DNA from: Anodontia alba
Taxonomy: Eukaryota; Mollusca; Bivalvia; Lucinida; Lucinidae
Direction: 5' to 3'
NCBI GenBank assembly: GCA_964016985.1
Contig: OZ024821.1
Coordinates: 10,994,550 to 11,058,549 of the forward strand
Length of the DNA: 64,000 bases
This document shows, one piece after another, positions 25,156 through 32,286 of the stretch (the stretch's first letter is position 1; each line of letters begins with the position of its first letter). Made by a program: the position numbers and the translations under genes. A model generated the notes under the pieces. That model saw only the letters and a list, made by a program, of their open reading frames with translations. It was not told the origin of the DNA and ran no database searches.

Positions 25156-25261
25156 AAGAAAGAATACCTTTCATATGAAGTTTTCCTTTTGTTTCTTCCA
25201 ACAGTTCCACAAGGGAACAGCCAGTAATCGGCATTTCCGACTTACTGTTAAACTGCCGCAT
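671..25261 (-). CDS. Coiled-coil ciliary protein, CCDC183 / ODAD3-like, partial (eight coding exons)
   Basis: Spliced gene read right to left; coding exons 25261-25168, 20020-19899, 17833-17756, 13704-13540, 11095-10991, 4647-4525, 1035-913 and 701-671. Every border has AG/GT and all phases join in frame, giving about 282 residues before the gene leaves the window. The product is charged, almost wholly helical and rich in E, K, R and Q, with no signal peptide or membrane segment. From memory, the order of segments (an ADEKVLRSVF-like block, a YERKAREERL-KLESQL coil, an R-I-x-x-E-M-D-K ... ITRRYQAVLDIL block, a YPAILDELE block, then a K/R/E-rich coil) follows vertebrate CCDC183 and more distantly ODAD3/CCDC151, the outer-dynein-arm docking protein. 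CCDC183 is about 530 residues, so roughly half is present. A cilia or sperm-flagellum role is inferred from the family. Family confidence is moderate; the gene itself is near certain. Confidence 0.75.
913..1035 (-). CDS. CCDC183-like gene, coding exon 7
   Basis: Flanked by TTCAG and GTAAGT; 123 bases, phase 0 at both ends, 41 residues from SDLHTMEKEM to DRTERR. It is extremely charged (K, R, E, D make up over half) and is a single predicted coil. Intron 7 (702-912) is the shortest of the gene, 211 bases. Confidence 0.8.
1252..1494. mobile_element. MITE family F3 (GGGCCCAGTTGTTC termini), diverged copy
   Basis: Ends are GGCCCCAGTTGTTCAAA and a matching inverted CGGGCCC end. The centre holds the GTGAGTAGCTTTTGCA / TGCAAAAGCTACTCAC hairpin shared with the copies at 4737, 12451, 28008 and 57644. 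Divergence is higher than in the others, so it is probably an older insertion. Confidence 0.75.
1531..1750. mobile_element. MITE family F1, complete copy
   Basis: Termini TACCGTATTTACC and GGGTAAATACGGTA. The 65-bp hairpin core at 1571-1635 has GACGCCGC / GCGGCGTC as apex stem. This is one of the cleanest copies and serves as reference for the family; length about 220 bp, no coding capacity. Confidence 0.85.
2035..2405. repeat. Dispersed repeat F9, copy 1 (with CTGGCATCAC hairpin)
   Basis: About 370 bp, shared with 3595-4030 in the same orientation and in the same intron. Shared parts include AAATCCTGG, TAAAAATCGAGAATTCTCAC and a 3' hairpin whose arms are AGTCTGGCATCACTC and its complement, framed by ATCCGTCCC/GGACGGAT-type arms. 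No reading frame of note. Copies are roughly 80% alike by eye. Confidence 0.7.
3051..3157. mobile_element. Palindromic MITE family F4, copy 1
   Basis: Near-perfect 107-bp palindrome. Arms begin CCCAGCTAGCATTCTACG and end CGTAGAATGCTGACTGGG, with an inner stem CGGGCCGTCATCGGCC and a short apex around AGCTACCCTGA. Other copies are at 56507-56613 and 58784-58889. It is too short to code for anything; a non-autonomous DNA element by structure. Confidence 0.85.
3245..3433. mobile_element. TTAA-ended hairpin element (CCCTTGCCCTGCTGAA type)
   Basis: Bounded by TTAACCCTTGCCCTGC on the left and CCAGGGTTAA on the right. It holds a weak H1-type core (CAGTGCAGGTCCAGATCAG). TTAA next to CCC ends is what piggyBac-like elements show; a copy with the same left end is at 59983-60195. 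Confidence 0.55.
3595..4030. repeat. Dispersed repeat F9, copy 2
   Basis: Second copy of the repeat at 2035-2405, with an extra stretch of about 60 bp (about 3760-3820) not seen in copy 1. The terminal hairpin is better kept here, with CGTCCCTGGCAATCACAG against its near complement. Confidence 0.7.
4525..4647 (-). CDS. CCDC183-like gene, coding exon 6
   Basis: Flanked by GTTTAAG (weak acceptor) and GTGAGT; 123 bases, phase 0 at both ends, 41 residues. It begins EVRTYPAILDELETKL, which fits the Y-P-x-x-L-D-x-L segment that follows the D-I/Y-L helix in CCDC183, then runs into a coil with K, S and E. Confidence 0.8.
4737..4979. mobile_element. MITE family F3, complete copy
   Basis: Starts GGGCCCAGTTGTTCAAAG and ends with its inverted repeat CTTTGAACAACTGGGCCC-like end. 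Inner arms carry CGTTAGCTTAACGAGCTCG and a strong central hairpin ATGTGAGT-GCTTTTGCA / TGCAAAAGC-ACTCACAT. It sits 90 bp upstream (gene sense) of exon 6. Confidence 0.85.
5640..5945. repeat. Tandem array F10, left part
   Basis: Two diverged units of roughly 160 bp, marked by TACCAAATATCAAAGGCCT, CTTCTAGTTTC and GAAGATTTTT. The array resumes at about 9470 on the far side of the LINE, so the LINE inserted into it. Confidence 0.7.
5972..6576 (-). pseudogene. LINE C-terminal region fragments
   Basis: Overlapping frames 6576-6376 (MVASFCYLGDMLSAAGGCE) and 6409-5972 (DLILKEKRLQWYGHVELSN, GRPKMTWKQ). These are the usual tail blocks of RTE/CR1-type RT proteins. A shift of frame near 6390 separates them. 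Confidence 0.8.
6649..7623 (-). pseudogene. LINE reverse transcriptase fragments
   Basis: Two neighbouring frames (7623-7180 and 7137-6649) carry RT blocks in order. The first has the KAGKALGPSGIVVEMI start, the LYKGKGDALERGNYRGLKLT block and the ACLDLEKAFD catalytic motif. The second has HQGSVLSPLLF, YADDLVIIAES and the C-terminal Cys-rich cluster. An in-frame stop interrupts the chain between FD and MEEWIV, so it cannot make an active enzyme as it stands. Confidence 0.85.
8477..9193 (-). pseudogene. LINE endonuclease domain fragment
   Basis: A 239-codon open frame, the longest intact piece of the LINE. It holds most of an AP-endonuclease-like fold: N-terminal V-N-T-L-R-G-R, the E of IQETRY, the Y-A-P-Q block and the D-W-N of CGDWNGH. 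The SDH-type C-terminal block of the endonuclease lies past the break, so the domain is not complete in one frame. Confidence 0.8.
9470..10420. repeat. Tandem array F10, right part
   Basis: About five to six units of 150-200 bp, each with CCTATATGAGTCTATGTAAA, GTGACCCCTGGGGC, TGACCCCAGGG, ACCAAATATCAAAGGCCT and CTAGTTTCAGA. Units differ by indels and substitutions, so this is an old satellite-like array. No gene seen. Confidence 0.75.
10640..10788. mobile_element. Hairpin element F7 (CAGCAGAC / GCTGAAAATTTTACCC)
   Basis: Inverted arms: CTCTGGGTAAAATTTTCAGC on the left against GCTGAAAATGTTACCCAGAG on the right, with AATATTT arms and TTATTTTC inside. Copy of a widely spread family (see 36755-36955 for a fuller one). 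Confidence 0.65.
10991..11095 (-). CDS. CCDC183-like gene, coding exon 5
   Basis: Flanked by TTACAG and GTACAA (a weaker donor); 105 bases, phase 0 at both ends, 35 residues from EIRRIQNEMD to QAVLDILQQ. The I-R-x-x-x-N-x-x-x-K ... HITRRYQ-x-x-L-D-I-L pattern is the best single match to CCDC183 as I remember it. Confidence 0.8.
12451..12683. mobile_element. MITE family F3, complete copy
   Basis: Termini AGCCCAGTTGTTCAAAGCG and its inverted partner ending TGGGCCC. The centre is the TGTGAGTAGCTTTTGCA hairpin, about 95% like the copy at 4737 by eye. Confidence 0.85.
12725..12990. mobile_element. Hairpin element F2 (GATCAGCCTG type)
   Basis: Marked by TGATCAGACTGTG, GATCCGGGC, ATGCCCCAAGACAG, then CATATGAGCC and a second GATCAGCCTG block. 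Family F2 is built from blocks GATCAGAC-TGGGC / GCACAGGCTGATCTGAGTCT that fold back on each other. Diverged copy. Confidence 0.5.
13316..13530. mobile_element. MITE family F1, copy abutting exon 4
   Basis: Core hairpin at 13349-13413 with apex GACACCAC / GCGGTGTC. Ends TTTAGGGTAAATATGGTA at 13530, ten bases from the exon 4 end in the gene's sense. It keeps the TTAAGGTGTCCCAATATTTAGGG tail typical of the family. Confidence 0.8.
13540..13704 (-). CDS. CCDC183-like gene, coding exon 4
   Basis: Flanked by CCTCAG and GTTTGT; 165 bases, phase 0 at both ends, 55 residues. It codes for a strongly amphipathic coil with the stretch ALQYERKAREERLYKLESQL and ends in an acidic N-x-x-D-V-N-E-D-R-E-Q tail. 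A MITE (about 13316-13530) ends about 10 bases past the donor, so the intron border nearly abuts a transposon end. Confidence 0.82.
14025..14253. mobile_element. MITE family F1, degenerate copy
   Basis: Hairpin core 14075-14138 with decayed apex (GAGACACTGCAAATGTGGCATCTC), the TTTTTAGACACAACAATGG segment, and the tail TTGAGGTGTCTGAATACTGAGGGTAAATACAGTA. Confidence 0.7.
15560..15775. mobile_element. Hairpin element F7
   Basis: Left arm GGGCAAATTCAGCAGATGATAA...TTTTTCTTATTTTTCCAGAAAATA, right arm TTTTCTGGGAATAATAAGAAAAATA... The apex carries TGACATTTCTTGCAATTATC and GCATGAAATGTCA. It ends at GCTAAGTGTTAACCC. Confidence 0.65.
15776..16016. mobile_element. TTAA-ended hairpin element F11, copy 1
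   Basis: Left terminus TTAACCCTTAAAATGCCAAG, right terminus GGCAGTTTAAGGGTTAA: inverted ends flanked by TTAA. The inner H1 core at 15876-15942 has apex TGCTCCTAAAGGAGCA. A copy in the opposite orientation is at 21520-21765, and a third starts at 63959 and runs off the window. TTAA plus CCCT ends suggest mobilisation by a piggyBac-like transposase. Confidence 0.75.
16485..17315 (+). repeat. Tandem array, five units of about 165 bp
   Basis: Unit marks: GGGCCATAACTCGGCCAAAA, GATGATTACCAATATCGAAC, TTGACCTGTATTTTACA, ATATCCTTCTGCAAAC and AATCAATGCATCCCTGCAAA. The GGGCCATA mark recurs at about 16673, 16840, 17002 and 17168, with a diverged first unit at 16491. No open frame spans units. Old satellite within an intron. 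Confidence 0.85.
17756..17833 (-). CDS. CCDC183-like gene, coding exon 3
   Basis: Flanked by TTCTCAG and GTATG; 78 bases, phase 0 at both ends, 26 residues. It carries the ADEKVLRSVF block that aligns by eye with the GDEKVV-type block of ODAD3. The next exon joins without a split codon. Confidence 0.8.
18695..18759. repeat. H1 hairpin core, isolated
   Basis: 65-bp hairpin from CAAACAGTGCAGATCCTGAT to its inverted partner, apex GCTGCACTCTGCAGC. Outer family not resolved; the right flank (CAAGGGTTGACGG) is weakly like the TTAA frame. Confidence 0.7.
19158..19630. mobile_element. hAT-like non-autonomous element with 8-bp target duplication
   Basis: Ends TAGGGTTGTAATG and GGTCAGCCCTA form short inverted termini. 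They are flanked by ATGTTGAT (19150-19157) and ATGTCGAT (19631-19638), an 8-bp duplication with one mismatch, as made by hAT transposases. The interior (473 bp) is rich in GATAGT/ATCATGATA blocks in both orientations and has no transposase frame. Confidence 0.65.
19899..20020 (-). CDS. CCDC183-like gene, coding exon 2
   Basis: Acceptor TTTTTTTAG before 20020 and donor GTAAG after 19899; 122 bases, entering in phase 1 and leaving in phase 0. It codes for RDANTFYEGSEVKK... and ends ...LAKTMK, a basic helical segment. The pattern R/D-x-x-x-F-Y/F-E-x-S followed by a K/R/E coil is what ODAD3-type proteins show near the N-terminus. Confidence 0.8.
20301..21272. mobile_element. Large foldback element, about 970 bp
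   Basis: Two inverted arms of roughly 440 bp around a loop of about 80 bp (about 20745-20825). Left arm blocks such as GGTAAACAAACTTTGCATTT, TTGATATCGGCGTCTGTGGA and ACACATATGATTATTTGTGT recur inverted on the right at 21150-21180, 21060-21090 and 20890-20910. Arms are about 85-90% alike by eye. No coding frame. It lies in the intron between exons 1 and 2 of the CCDC183-like gene. A foldback or internally deleted DNA transposon; class unknown. Confidence 0.85.
21520..21765. mobile_element. TTAA-ended hairpin element F11, copy 2 (inverted)
   Basis: Begins TTAACCCATAAACCACCAAT and ends GGCGCTTTAAGGGTTAA. H1 core at 21593-21658 with apex TGCTCCTTTAGGAGCA. Same element as 15776-16016 in reverse orientation; the CGCCAAGAAAACMTGCATCTGAAA segment is shared. 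Confidence 0.75.
21877..21928. repeat. H1 hairpin core, shortened
   Basis: CAAACAATGCACACCCAGAT against ATCAGGGTCTGCACTGTTTG with only a short apex (CAGCAGCATCTG). Followed by AAGGGTTAAA, so it probably once had the TTAA frame. Confidence 0.6.
22740..22956. mobile_element. TTAA-frame element with H1 core, apex TTGGCTTC
   Basis: Core at 22779-22844 with apex AGTTGGCTTCTGAAGAAGCC. The right part (AGAAGTGGGTGTGGCATCTT, CAGCAGGACAAGGGTTAA) matches 60110-60195 and, inverted, the start of 3245. The left end is unclear. Confidence 0.65.
23010..23262. mobile_element. Hairpin element F8 (GGAGACAACTTTT / AAGGGG type)
   Basis: Shares GGAGACAACTTTTATGACT, CCTGAAAAAGAGTTTACT and GGGAGCAAAAGCCAAG with other copies at 38820, 45885, 49100, 53230 and 54035. 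The arms TTAAGTGGA...TCCACTTAA mark the edges. Diverged. Confidence 0.5.
23335..24460 (+). repeat. Tandem duplication, two 563-bp copies
   Basis: Copy 1 is 23335-23897 and copy 2 is 23898-24460; the period is exactly 563. I see no difference between them on direct reading. The unit holds an F2-type fragment (GATCAGACTGGGCAGATGCG / CAGGCTGATCTGAGTCTTTG), AT-rich sequence with TATATAAGATCTTATATG and a small hairpin GATATTGCAAAAGCAATATC. Copy 2 is followed by GCTC, the start of another unit. Recent duplication or an assembly duplication. Confidence 0.92.
25112..25155 (+). repeat. GAT/GGT trinucleotide microsatellite
   Basis: (GAT)n running into (GGT)n, just past the donor of the first coding exon of the CCDC183-like gene. 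On the gene strand it reads (ATC)n/(ACC)n. Confidence 0.9.
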
Positions 25262-25281
25262 CGTGATAAGGGCAGGAAATT
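25168..25281 (-). CDS. CCDC183-like gene, first coding exon
   Basis: Acceptor TAG precedes 25281 and donor GTATTC follows 25168. The first ATG is at 25261-25259, after 20 bases of UTR. It codes for 31 residues starting MRQFNSKSEM and ending KLHMK plus one base, phase 1. The split codon G/AA joins to give E at the start of the next exon. A GAT trinucleotide tract lies just past the donor. Confidence 0.7.
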
Positions 25282-25734
25282 CTAGTAAAATAAAACAATA
25301 TACAATAGTATACAATATTATTACATTGTATTGTAGTAAAATAAAACAATTACTGTAGTCGACCTAATTATCGCCCATACCCCTATAAGCACAAAGTCAA
25401 CCAATTTCGTAGTGTTCACTTTTCAACCCGTGTACTTTTATCTACTTCTTTATAAAAGCGTATGTTATGGGTAGTCATTTGAATTGCCTTGACCTGTCAA
25501 GGCAATTCAAATGAGTACCAACAACAAATACTTTATACAGAAAATCAGACGAAAAAAAATCACATAAGCATCATTAAATACGCTCCTCATGAAATTTTCT
25601 GCTGATCTTTCTTCAAAGTGCATACATGCCATAAGCTGTGGACTAAAATCTGTGAGATAAAGCAAAATTTTAAGGGAGATTTGACAAAATTCTGTGAGAT
25701 TTTCTTAAACATCACTTTGGAGCTCCCCCAATAT

Positions 25735-26000
25735 AGTCTAGAATCTTTTTTCTCTATTCAAAAAACTTAACTGATTCTCCATTGTGCTGCTGTGGATCGG
25801 TGGAAAATACCAACCATTTTTTCCTTCAGTGTTCGTATTATAATGAGCAAAGAACAACGCTATTAAATTATGTCATCCAGTACCAGACAGTAACGCTCAA
25901 ACTGTTATTATTTGGAGATGTTACACTCCCTCTTGACATAAACATATCTATATTCAATAAAGTTCAGAAGTACACATTAGATACAAAACGGTTTACATAA
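25735..26000 (+). pseudogene. LINE C-terminal fragment (CR1/L2-like)
   Basis: Open frame with MCCCGSVENTNHFFLQCSYY, then NEQRTTLL, LLLFGDVTLP and FNKVQKYTLDTKRF. The C-x-C-G-x-x-E ... H-F-x-x-C-x-x-Y-x-x-x-R pattern and the closing Y-x-x-D-T-K-R-F are the usual end of many LINE ORF2 proteins. Sequence 26340-26540, ending GAATAAAATATGTTTAAAC and an A-rich tract, may be its 3' UTR. A different lineage from the LINE at 5945-9470. Confidence 0.65.
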
Positions 26001-26829
26001 TTTTTATCGAATGTGTTGTTACAGAGCCAGGAATGCGATGGTACTCAATATTGTAATAGAACAAACCCCCGAAAGTCATGATGCTACCGGTGCACAAACC
26101 CCTTCCTCTGCCTCCCGAAAAGCAAACTTCCATTTCACTTGTTGTCATTCTGTTCATTTCCATCTTGCAATTCTCCTTATTTTTTGTCCAAAATTCTGAC
26201 ATCATATTAACTCAATAAACATTAGAGTCTACTCTCATTGTCTCAACCACCAAGGACTTGACTTGGTCTATATTGGTTTGCGTTATCAGCGTTTGAGATA
26301 ATGCGAGTGGACTGTATTTGCTCCATCAGGGAATTTATTTCTCCTAAATTTCATAATGGACCATGTTAATTTGTTTTCTTTCACTCAAAACTTGCCATAT
26401 ACTTACAATTTTGACTTTGTATGGCTTGTATGCTTCCGTTCTAATCCTGTATTTTATTGTTTACAATATTGTAGTTTAAATTGATACTTTTGAATAAAAT
26501 ATGTTTAAACCAATCTTTTTTTTAAAAAAAAAAATAAATAAACGCGCATTGCGGTAATTAGGTGGAATACGTAGTAGCTGTTACACTGGAGAATGCAGGA
26601 CTCAGATGCAGGATGACCGTTATCAGATTGTTGTTTTGATCCTAATGTTCAGATGAGCCACACATCAGAATACGTACCTGTGGACATGGCGCTCAAACGA
26701 AGATTTAGATCAGCCCCTGCACTCACGCAGTCTGATCAGAAACTTCACTGGGCACATTTTGGCTAGCAAAGGATTCAGCTGTTTTCAGACACTTGATCGG
26801 GTAGCCAACTGCCCTTCAAGTGTCACGTA

Positions 26830-27160
26830 AAAATAAAGCAGGCGACATTTTTTTTTTTTTTTCAGAAAAACACATGTAAAGCTTGACATTACATGTGACG
26901 TCTGCTATTTTCTCTGACAAAAAAAAAAAGACTGTCGTTCGCTTTAGATTTGCCGCTGATCCGGGCACTCTCGAGGAGTTAAGGTTTAACGGTGGTTGAA
27001 AAAAAAAAATCAACAAATGACATTTAAAATAGTCTTCTTATATATTCTCCCGGGCAACAGCATTTGCAAAAAATGTCAAGGTCTGTTTTCTCGGAAAAAA
27101 AAAAAGAAGAAAATATCAATTTTTCATCGGCTGAATCTGCCAAGAGTGTGGTAAAGTTTA
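26830..27160. mobile_element. Hairpin elements F7, two adjacent degenerate copies
   Basis: GCAGGCGACATT with a T-tract, ACATGTAAAGCTTGACATTA / CATGTGACGTCTGC, then a second set ACAAATGACATTTAAAATAG...AATATCAATTTTTCATCGGC. Both carry the (T)n-CAGAAAA / TTTTCT-GA(A)n arms. Confidence 0.45.
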
Positions 27161-28007
27161 ACATCGCTGTCAACAAATAGTTCGTCATATCCACGTCACT
27201 GACACATAATACCCTTTTTATAGGGCCGCCACTGACGTAATATACTGACATGGGCGATTCCAATCCTAGCTCTTCTGCTAAGCAAAAGAGCACCTAATAA
27301 CAACTTTAGAACGATATACACCCTTGAATCGGCTGGGGATCGGAACCACAAATTTCCGATATTACGGCAGACGCTAGTCCAACTGAACACCTCGGGCCGA
27401 TTTCAAACAACATGAAATGAGCATGGCCACGACAGTTAGTGACAGCATTTCCTAAAAGGCTGTATGTGCGCCCAGCGAAGACTCAGATCTGACTGAAGGC
27501 GCTTAGAATCTTTGGCTACTCATTGAGCTCCTGCGAAGACTGGTCGGAATGCGCGGATAAGCGGGCTTATCTCAGTCTTCGGCGCACATGTGATTTTTTA
27601 AATAGGAAAAGATGGATATCTTTTTAAAATCCGCGGTCTCAGTGAGGCGATTCTAACAAATATGTATCATAAATATATGTTTCTTAAAGTATTAAATGCA
27701 ATCCTCTTTCATAAGTTCTGACATTCACCATTTCAGAGAAGTTTTCGCTCAAGTCAAATCGCCATTCTGACGAATTTGTCGTTGTATTGTGTCGGTATTT
27801 AATGCTATCAAGTCTCTCCAAGTAGAAAACATAAAATATGCAACTAACGTAGGCACAGACTAGCCCGCGTGTCCTGGCAGTCTGGTCTTCGAAACCATGG
27901 TTCGTTTACCCTCTAGGACAGTACTTATCAAATATACATTAAGTAATCGCAAACCATAACTTTTAAGCATACTTATCCTAAAACTCAGCAAATCCATTTT
28001 ACTATCA

Positions 28008-28243
28008 GGGCCCAGTTGTTCAAAGCGTCGTTAGCTTAACGAGCTCGTTAAGGGTCATTTCATTAACTGTTTTAGCAGATTCAATATACAATATTCTGAA
28101 ATTTTTTGCTGAAAAAATGTGAGTAGCTGCAAAAGCTACTCACATTTTTTCAGCAAAAAATTTCAGCATATTTGCGTATCACTCGATGTAAAATTTAACG
28201 AATCGTTAACTAACGATGTCGTTAGCTTTGAACAACTGGGCCC
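28008..28243. mobile_element. MITE family F3, complete copy
   Basis: Termini GGGCCCAGTTGTTCAAAG and inverted CTTTGAACAACTGGGCCC. Hairpin apex GTGAGTAGCTGCAAAAGCTACTCAC, which lacks about ten bases present in the 4737 and 12451 copies: a symmetric loss at the apex. Confidence 0.88.
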
Positions 28244-28429
28244 AGATTGCTGGACGAGTGAAAAACTGTGTTCGTGAAAATATCTCAAACAGTTTTTAAT
28301 GACAGATTTCTATCTGTCATTCCTTGCTGGCATAAGCGTTCTCAAGTTGCATCCGGCTTTCACTACCACTGAAACATGTGTCCGCTTAAAATGTAGTCCG
28401 CTGCTATTAATATCTTTATAGCGCCGTGC

Positions 28430-28610
28430 AATTTTTAAAGCAGACGACATTCAGAATTCTCCCTTATTTTGCAGAGAAAACCAGACTAAGCATTTCATAT
28501 GAATTATTTGCCAGCGGATGAATCGCATGAAATTCTCTGATAAAATAAGACAAAAAATGAAATTGACATCTGCTACAGTCGGAGTATGCAGTCTAAGGGT
28601 TAACATATCA
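28430..28610. mobile_element. Hairpin element F7
   Basis: AAAGCAGACGACATTCAGAA on the left, TTGACATCTGCTACAGTCG on the right; inner TAAGCATTTCATATGAATTA and GATGAATCGCATGAAAT. Ends GTCTAAGGGTTAACA, the TTAA frame. Confidence 0.55.
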
Positions 28611-29694
28611 AAATACTTGTGTATCAATACGCCTGCGCTGGACTAAAGACGTGGCGCGAGAAACTAGACCGTAAGCCACTGTTACCAGCAATATAAACAC
28701 TGTCTAATCAGCTATTACTGTCAAAATTTAATATAGGTTGTTCTGAAGATTTTTTTCTGCTTGATAATAAAAGAAAAAAAGGCTGTGCTCATAATCATGC
28801 TGCAAAGTGTTTTCTTCGATATTATCTGAGTGCGTTAGATAGGTTGTAAGATTGATCTGCGCAATTTGTTGTTAGCTATTAATAGAACAGGCGCTGCCTC
28901 ATGACCCGCATGTCAAAAATTAGCAGATATTTTTACCGTAAAACATAATTTGACATTTCATGCGAATTGTCTTAAATGAGGAATCAGTTAGCATGAAATG
29001 TCAAATGCTGTCTCCTTGGGAAAATAAAAAAAAGTATTTCAAAATATGGTATGATAAAACTTTTACACAGAGCACTTGCCCATTTGTTTGACGTGTGTAA
29101 AAAATTCAGTACTGTCGGATTAAAGGGGCAGGGCTTTAGTCAAACATTACAAAATGTATTCTCGCTGTTGTTGATTTGCTTAACATTAAAATATTTTATC
29201 TGCGGCATTTAAATAAAAAGGATGCTTGGGTTTAAAGTGTAACTATTTGTCAGAAAAACGGAAAGTGTTGAAAATCACTATTGCTATCTGCAGCGCAACG
29301 TTAACTACTCAAGATACTTCGGTTAGTTCCTCTTATTGAATGCTCGATTGTGAAAGTGAAAGTAGACAACTAGTTGGCTTCTTTAAAAAGAACCCAACGA
29401 AACGTCCGCATCTTATTATAAATTTGCAGGTTTGCACAGCAAATTTAATGACGTCATTTGCAACCAATTTTTAAGTACAGGTATTAAGTTATTGAAGAAA
29501 ATTTATCACAATTTTAGCTCTATATTGCATATTGTGCTTTGTGATGACTGGCTTTTCGCAACATTTTGAGACAAAATATTTCTTTTGAAACAGCAAAACA
29601 TCAAGTGGAACTTCATAGCACTATATATATATACATCTGCAAGCATTTGAAAACAGAATTTCTAGTACTACATTTTTTTACAAATTTGAAATCT

Positions 29695-29847
29695 TTTTAT
29701 TGGACGGGTTTTCAAAAATCCGTCATTTGAAATAGCGAACCCCCGGCAGGTTTACCTTTTGGTTTACCTTTCTGATAAACCCGTCCATAATGTCATTAGG
29801 TGTTCTTCTTGTAAAGGTTTTATACAAATTAAGATTTTTTTTCTTCT

Positions 29848-29878
<31 letters not shown>

Positions 29879-30180
29879 GATGAATTTCTGATAGAATCTG
29901 TCATTTCAGTGCCTTTGGCGCTTTGATTAAGTTACGGGGCCAAAATCACTATGACCAAAATTATTATTTACAATGTTCCAATGGCCGTAACTCCAAAGTA
30001 GGTAAACCAAACCACAGTTATGGTTCTTGTGTTCTACAAGTCGTCAAATGTCTTGATGGTGGTAAACATTTCTGTAAAGTTTTGTTAAAAAAAAATCTCT
30101 AACGGTTTTCAAGTTACGGGGCGTACACAATTTTGTGACAAACAGACGGACAGATAGACGTCCATGGCAAAAAAAATAAT
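29695..30180. repeat. Interspersed repeat with poly(T), possibly SINE/LINE-derived
   Basis: Marked by GGACGGGTTTTCAAAAATCC / ATAAACCCGTCC, a 39-base T tract (about 29840-29878), GTTACGGGGC at two places and CAGACGGACAGATAGACGTC. The mixture suggests an old dispersed repeat; class not recognised. Confidence 0.4.
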
Positions 30181-30490
30181 GGTGGCGTCTAATCAGAGTA
30201 TAAACTGTTTGCTCAGATCTGTCCTTTTGGGTGTTTATTGTCTGCGCTTAACTGGATTTGTCAGAAAATAGATATTTTGCTCTCCTTGTCTGTCTGCTTT
30301 TTGACAGAATACTGACGACACAATTTATTAACGGACAACTGGATGGATACTGAAATGAAAATTTTGCTTTTCTTTGTTTTCGTTTCTGTTTCAAACAAGG
30401 TGATAGCGAAAAAAGTGCAGAAACTGCACCTGTAATAGACATACAACCTGCGTTTTTAGTTGCAAAACTGTCTAACCATAAAACACTTAC

Positions 30491-30560
30491 CTTGTAAACT
30501 TAAAACAACTAAACAAAATCAAAACATCCCCCAAAACTGTCGAAAGATTCCGCGTGACAT
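30491..30560 (-). promoter_or_regulatory. Probable non-coding first exon and promoter region of the CCDC183-like gene
   Basis: On the minus strand the sequence ends in ACAAG/GTAAGTG, a near-consensus donor at 30491/30490. The frame that would join the next exon (25281, phase 1) contains a TGA and no later ATG, so this exon would be 5' UTR and translation would start at the ATG at 25261. The right border (transcription start) is not visible; 30560 is arbitrary. Inferred only from splice signals and the absence of coding upstream. Confidence 0.35.
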
Positions 30561-30879
30561 GAAAACATCACCAAAGAGCACACGTCAACATGACGTCATA
30601 TGAGGAAATGACTTGGACCAAGTTAGGCGATTTGCAGTTGCCCGATTTGCAGTCCATTATTGATTATTGGAAGCTCAGAGACTGGAAGGCGGCAAACACA
30701 TGCGTAGCCCTAGTCGTCTTTGTTCGCCGATATATCCAGACTGTTATTGCAACTGTTATGCTTTGTGGTAGCATTGTTTATTCCATTAAGTTACTTTCTT
30801 CCTTCAATGCCCTTTGAAGGCTGTGTTTGGAAGTTGTGGAGATCTGTGGACATTTGTAGTATAATAAAGACGCCCTACC

Positions 30880-31070
30880 ACGGGGGTCCATGTTCCCTTG
30901 TTCCCTAAAAATAATCGGCCTTGTTCCCTAAAAGTGATTTTCAAAATTTCCATGTTCCCTGTTCTCCAAAATTAGTTTTGTTCCCTTAAAATATTTGCCA
31001 ATGTTCCCCTGTTTCCTGAAAATAAATGGGCATGTTTCCTTTTTACCCCAAACCCCATGAGAAGGCCTCA
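30880..31070 (+). repeat. TGTTCCC minisatellite-like repeat F12, copy 1
   Basis: Short units of 25-45 bp built on TGTTCCCTTGTTCCCTAAAA, ending CCCCATGAGAAGGCCTCA. A copy in the same orientation is at 40325-40590. Confidence 0.7.
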
Positions 31071-31665
31071 GTAAAGGATTTTGTACTAAAATTCACGAGT
31101 AGGCCTAAAGATTTTCCAGAGAGATCAAAACAGTGAATATCGGAGTTCCAAATAGGCTACATAAAACAATGACATCCTTTGGGAGCACAAACACGTCAAA
31201 TAACGAAAATAGCAGAGTCGGTTTTATTGAGTCTGTTAATGAATATTTAACCACAACGTGCAATATTGTCCACACTTCTCAGCCCTTGGTTTCAAAAGTA
31301 ATATTCTACTTTCAACTGAATCCAAATGAGTTTGATGATGCCAACATACCAGAAAACAGGAACTACACTATTTTTTTCATAGAAAATATGTTTTGACATT
31401 TATTGTGAATCGTCTGCTTGGCTCTCTTGACATTTCATGTAAATCATCTGCTTGGCGGACGATTCACATGAAATATTTCTATGAAGCATAGGAAGGTCAT
31501 AATCATGGAACAAGGCCATTCCAAGGCACTGAATAAGGGTTGAAGTACATGTAATGACGACAAACCGCGAAGTAAATACCGCCTTGGAAGGATCAACAGA
31601 AAGGCGCGGGAGCTTAAAACCAATCTAACCCTTTTATGTTAAGCGTCCCATAGAATGGACATTAG

Positions 31666-31719
31666 CAAACAGTGTAGACCCAGATCAGACATGCGGCGTC
31701 TGATCTGGGTTTACACTGC
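31666..31719. repeat. H1 hairpin core, shortened
   Basis: CAAACAGTGTAGACCCAGAT against ATCTGGGTTTACACTGCA; the left half of the GCCGC apex is missing. Preceded by CTAACCCTTTTATGTTAAGC, so the TTAA frame is partly visible. Confidence 0.6.
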
Positions 31720-32286
31720 ATTAAATAAAGAAATTTCTATTAAGCAAGGTAGCAATCAAAACTAACCAGAAACTCCTGATATTGAAATGAACCGGTCCAA
31801 AGTGTTAAGGTGGAAGAGTCAACACGGCATAAATGGGTTAATCCTGACGCTAGTGCACTTCCAGCTTAACAAAATGGTTTGGTCCGCGTCCGATTCACTA
31901 ACGCATTAATTGGCCATCGCAGAAAAAAAAACAACAAAAAAACTCATTAACTGCTTAAATTTATAATGAAACAAAGATGAAGACTGAGAGCAAAAGAATA
32001 CCGCAAGGAGAAACACGGTAAACGAATACGGTCAGTCACAGCCTTAGGTGTGAGCCGTCAATGAGTCAGCGACCCCAGTCTCAAGCGTCGTGCCAATACT
32101 TAACCGTAACCACTGGGCTAATTAAGCCGACAACAAATTGATGATATTTTCTTATTTTTCCCAGAAAACAGGTACATTTCATAAAAATTACCTCCCATAG
32201 AGACAATTCGCATGACATTTTCTTTTATATTAGGACAATTTGCATGAAATGTTAAATCCTGTTTTATGGGAAAAATAAGTAAGATA

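Noticed and set aside
30590..30817. 75-codon frame with a hydrophobic stretch on the plus strand
   Set aside because: It lies at the probable promoter of gene 1 on the other strand, has no recognisable family, and a single 75-codon frame is expected by chance in 64 kb.
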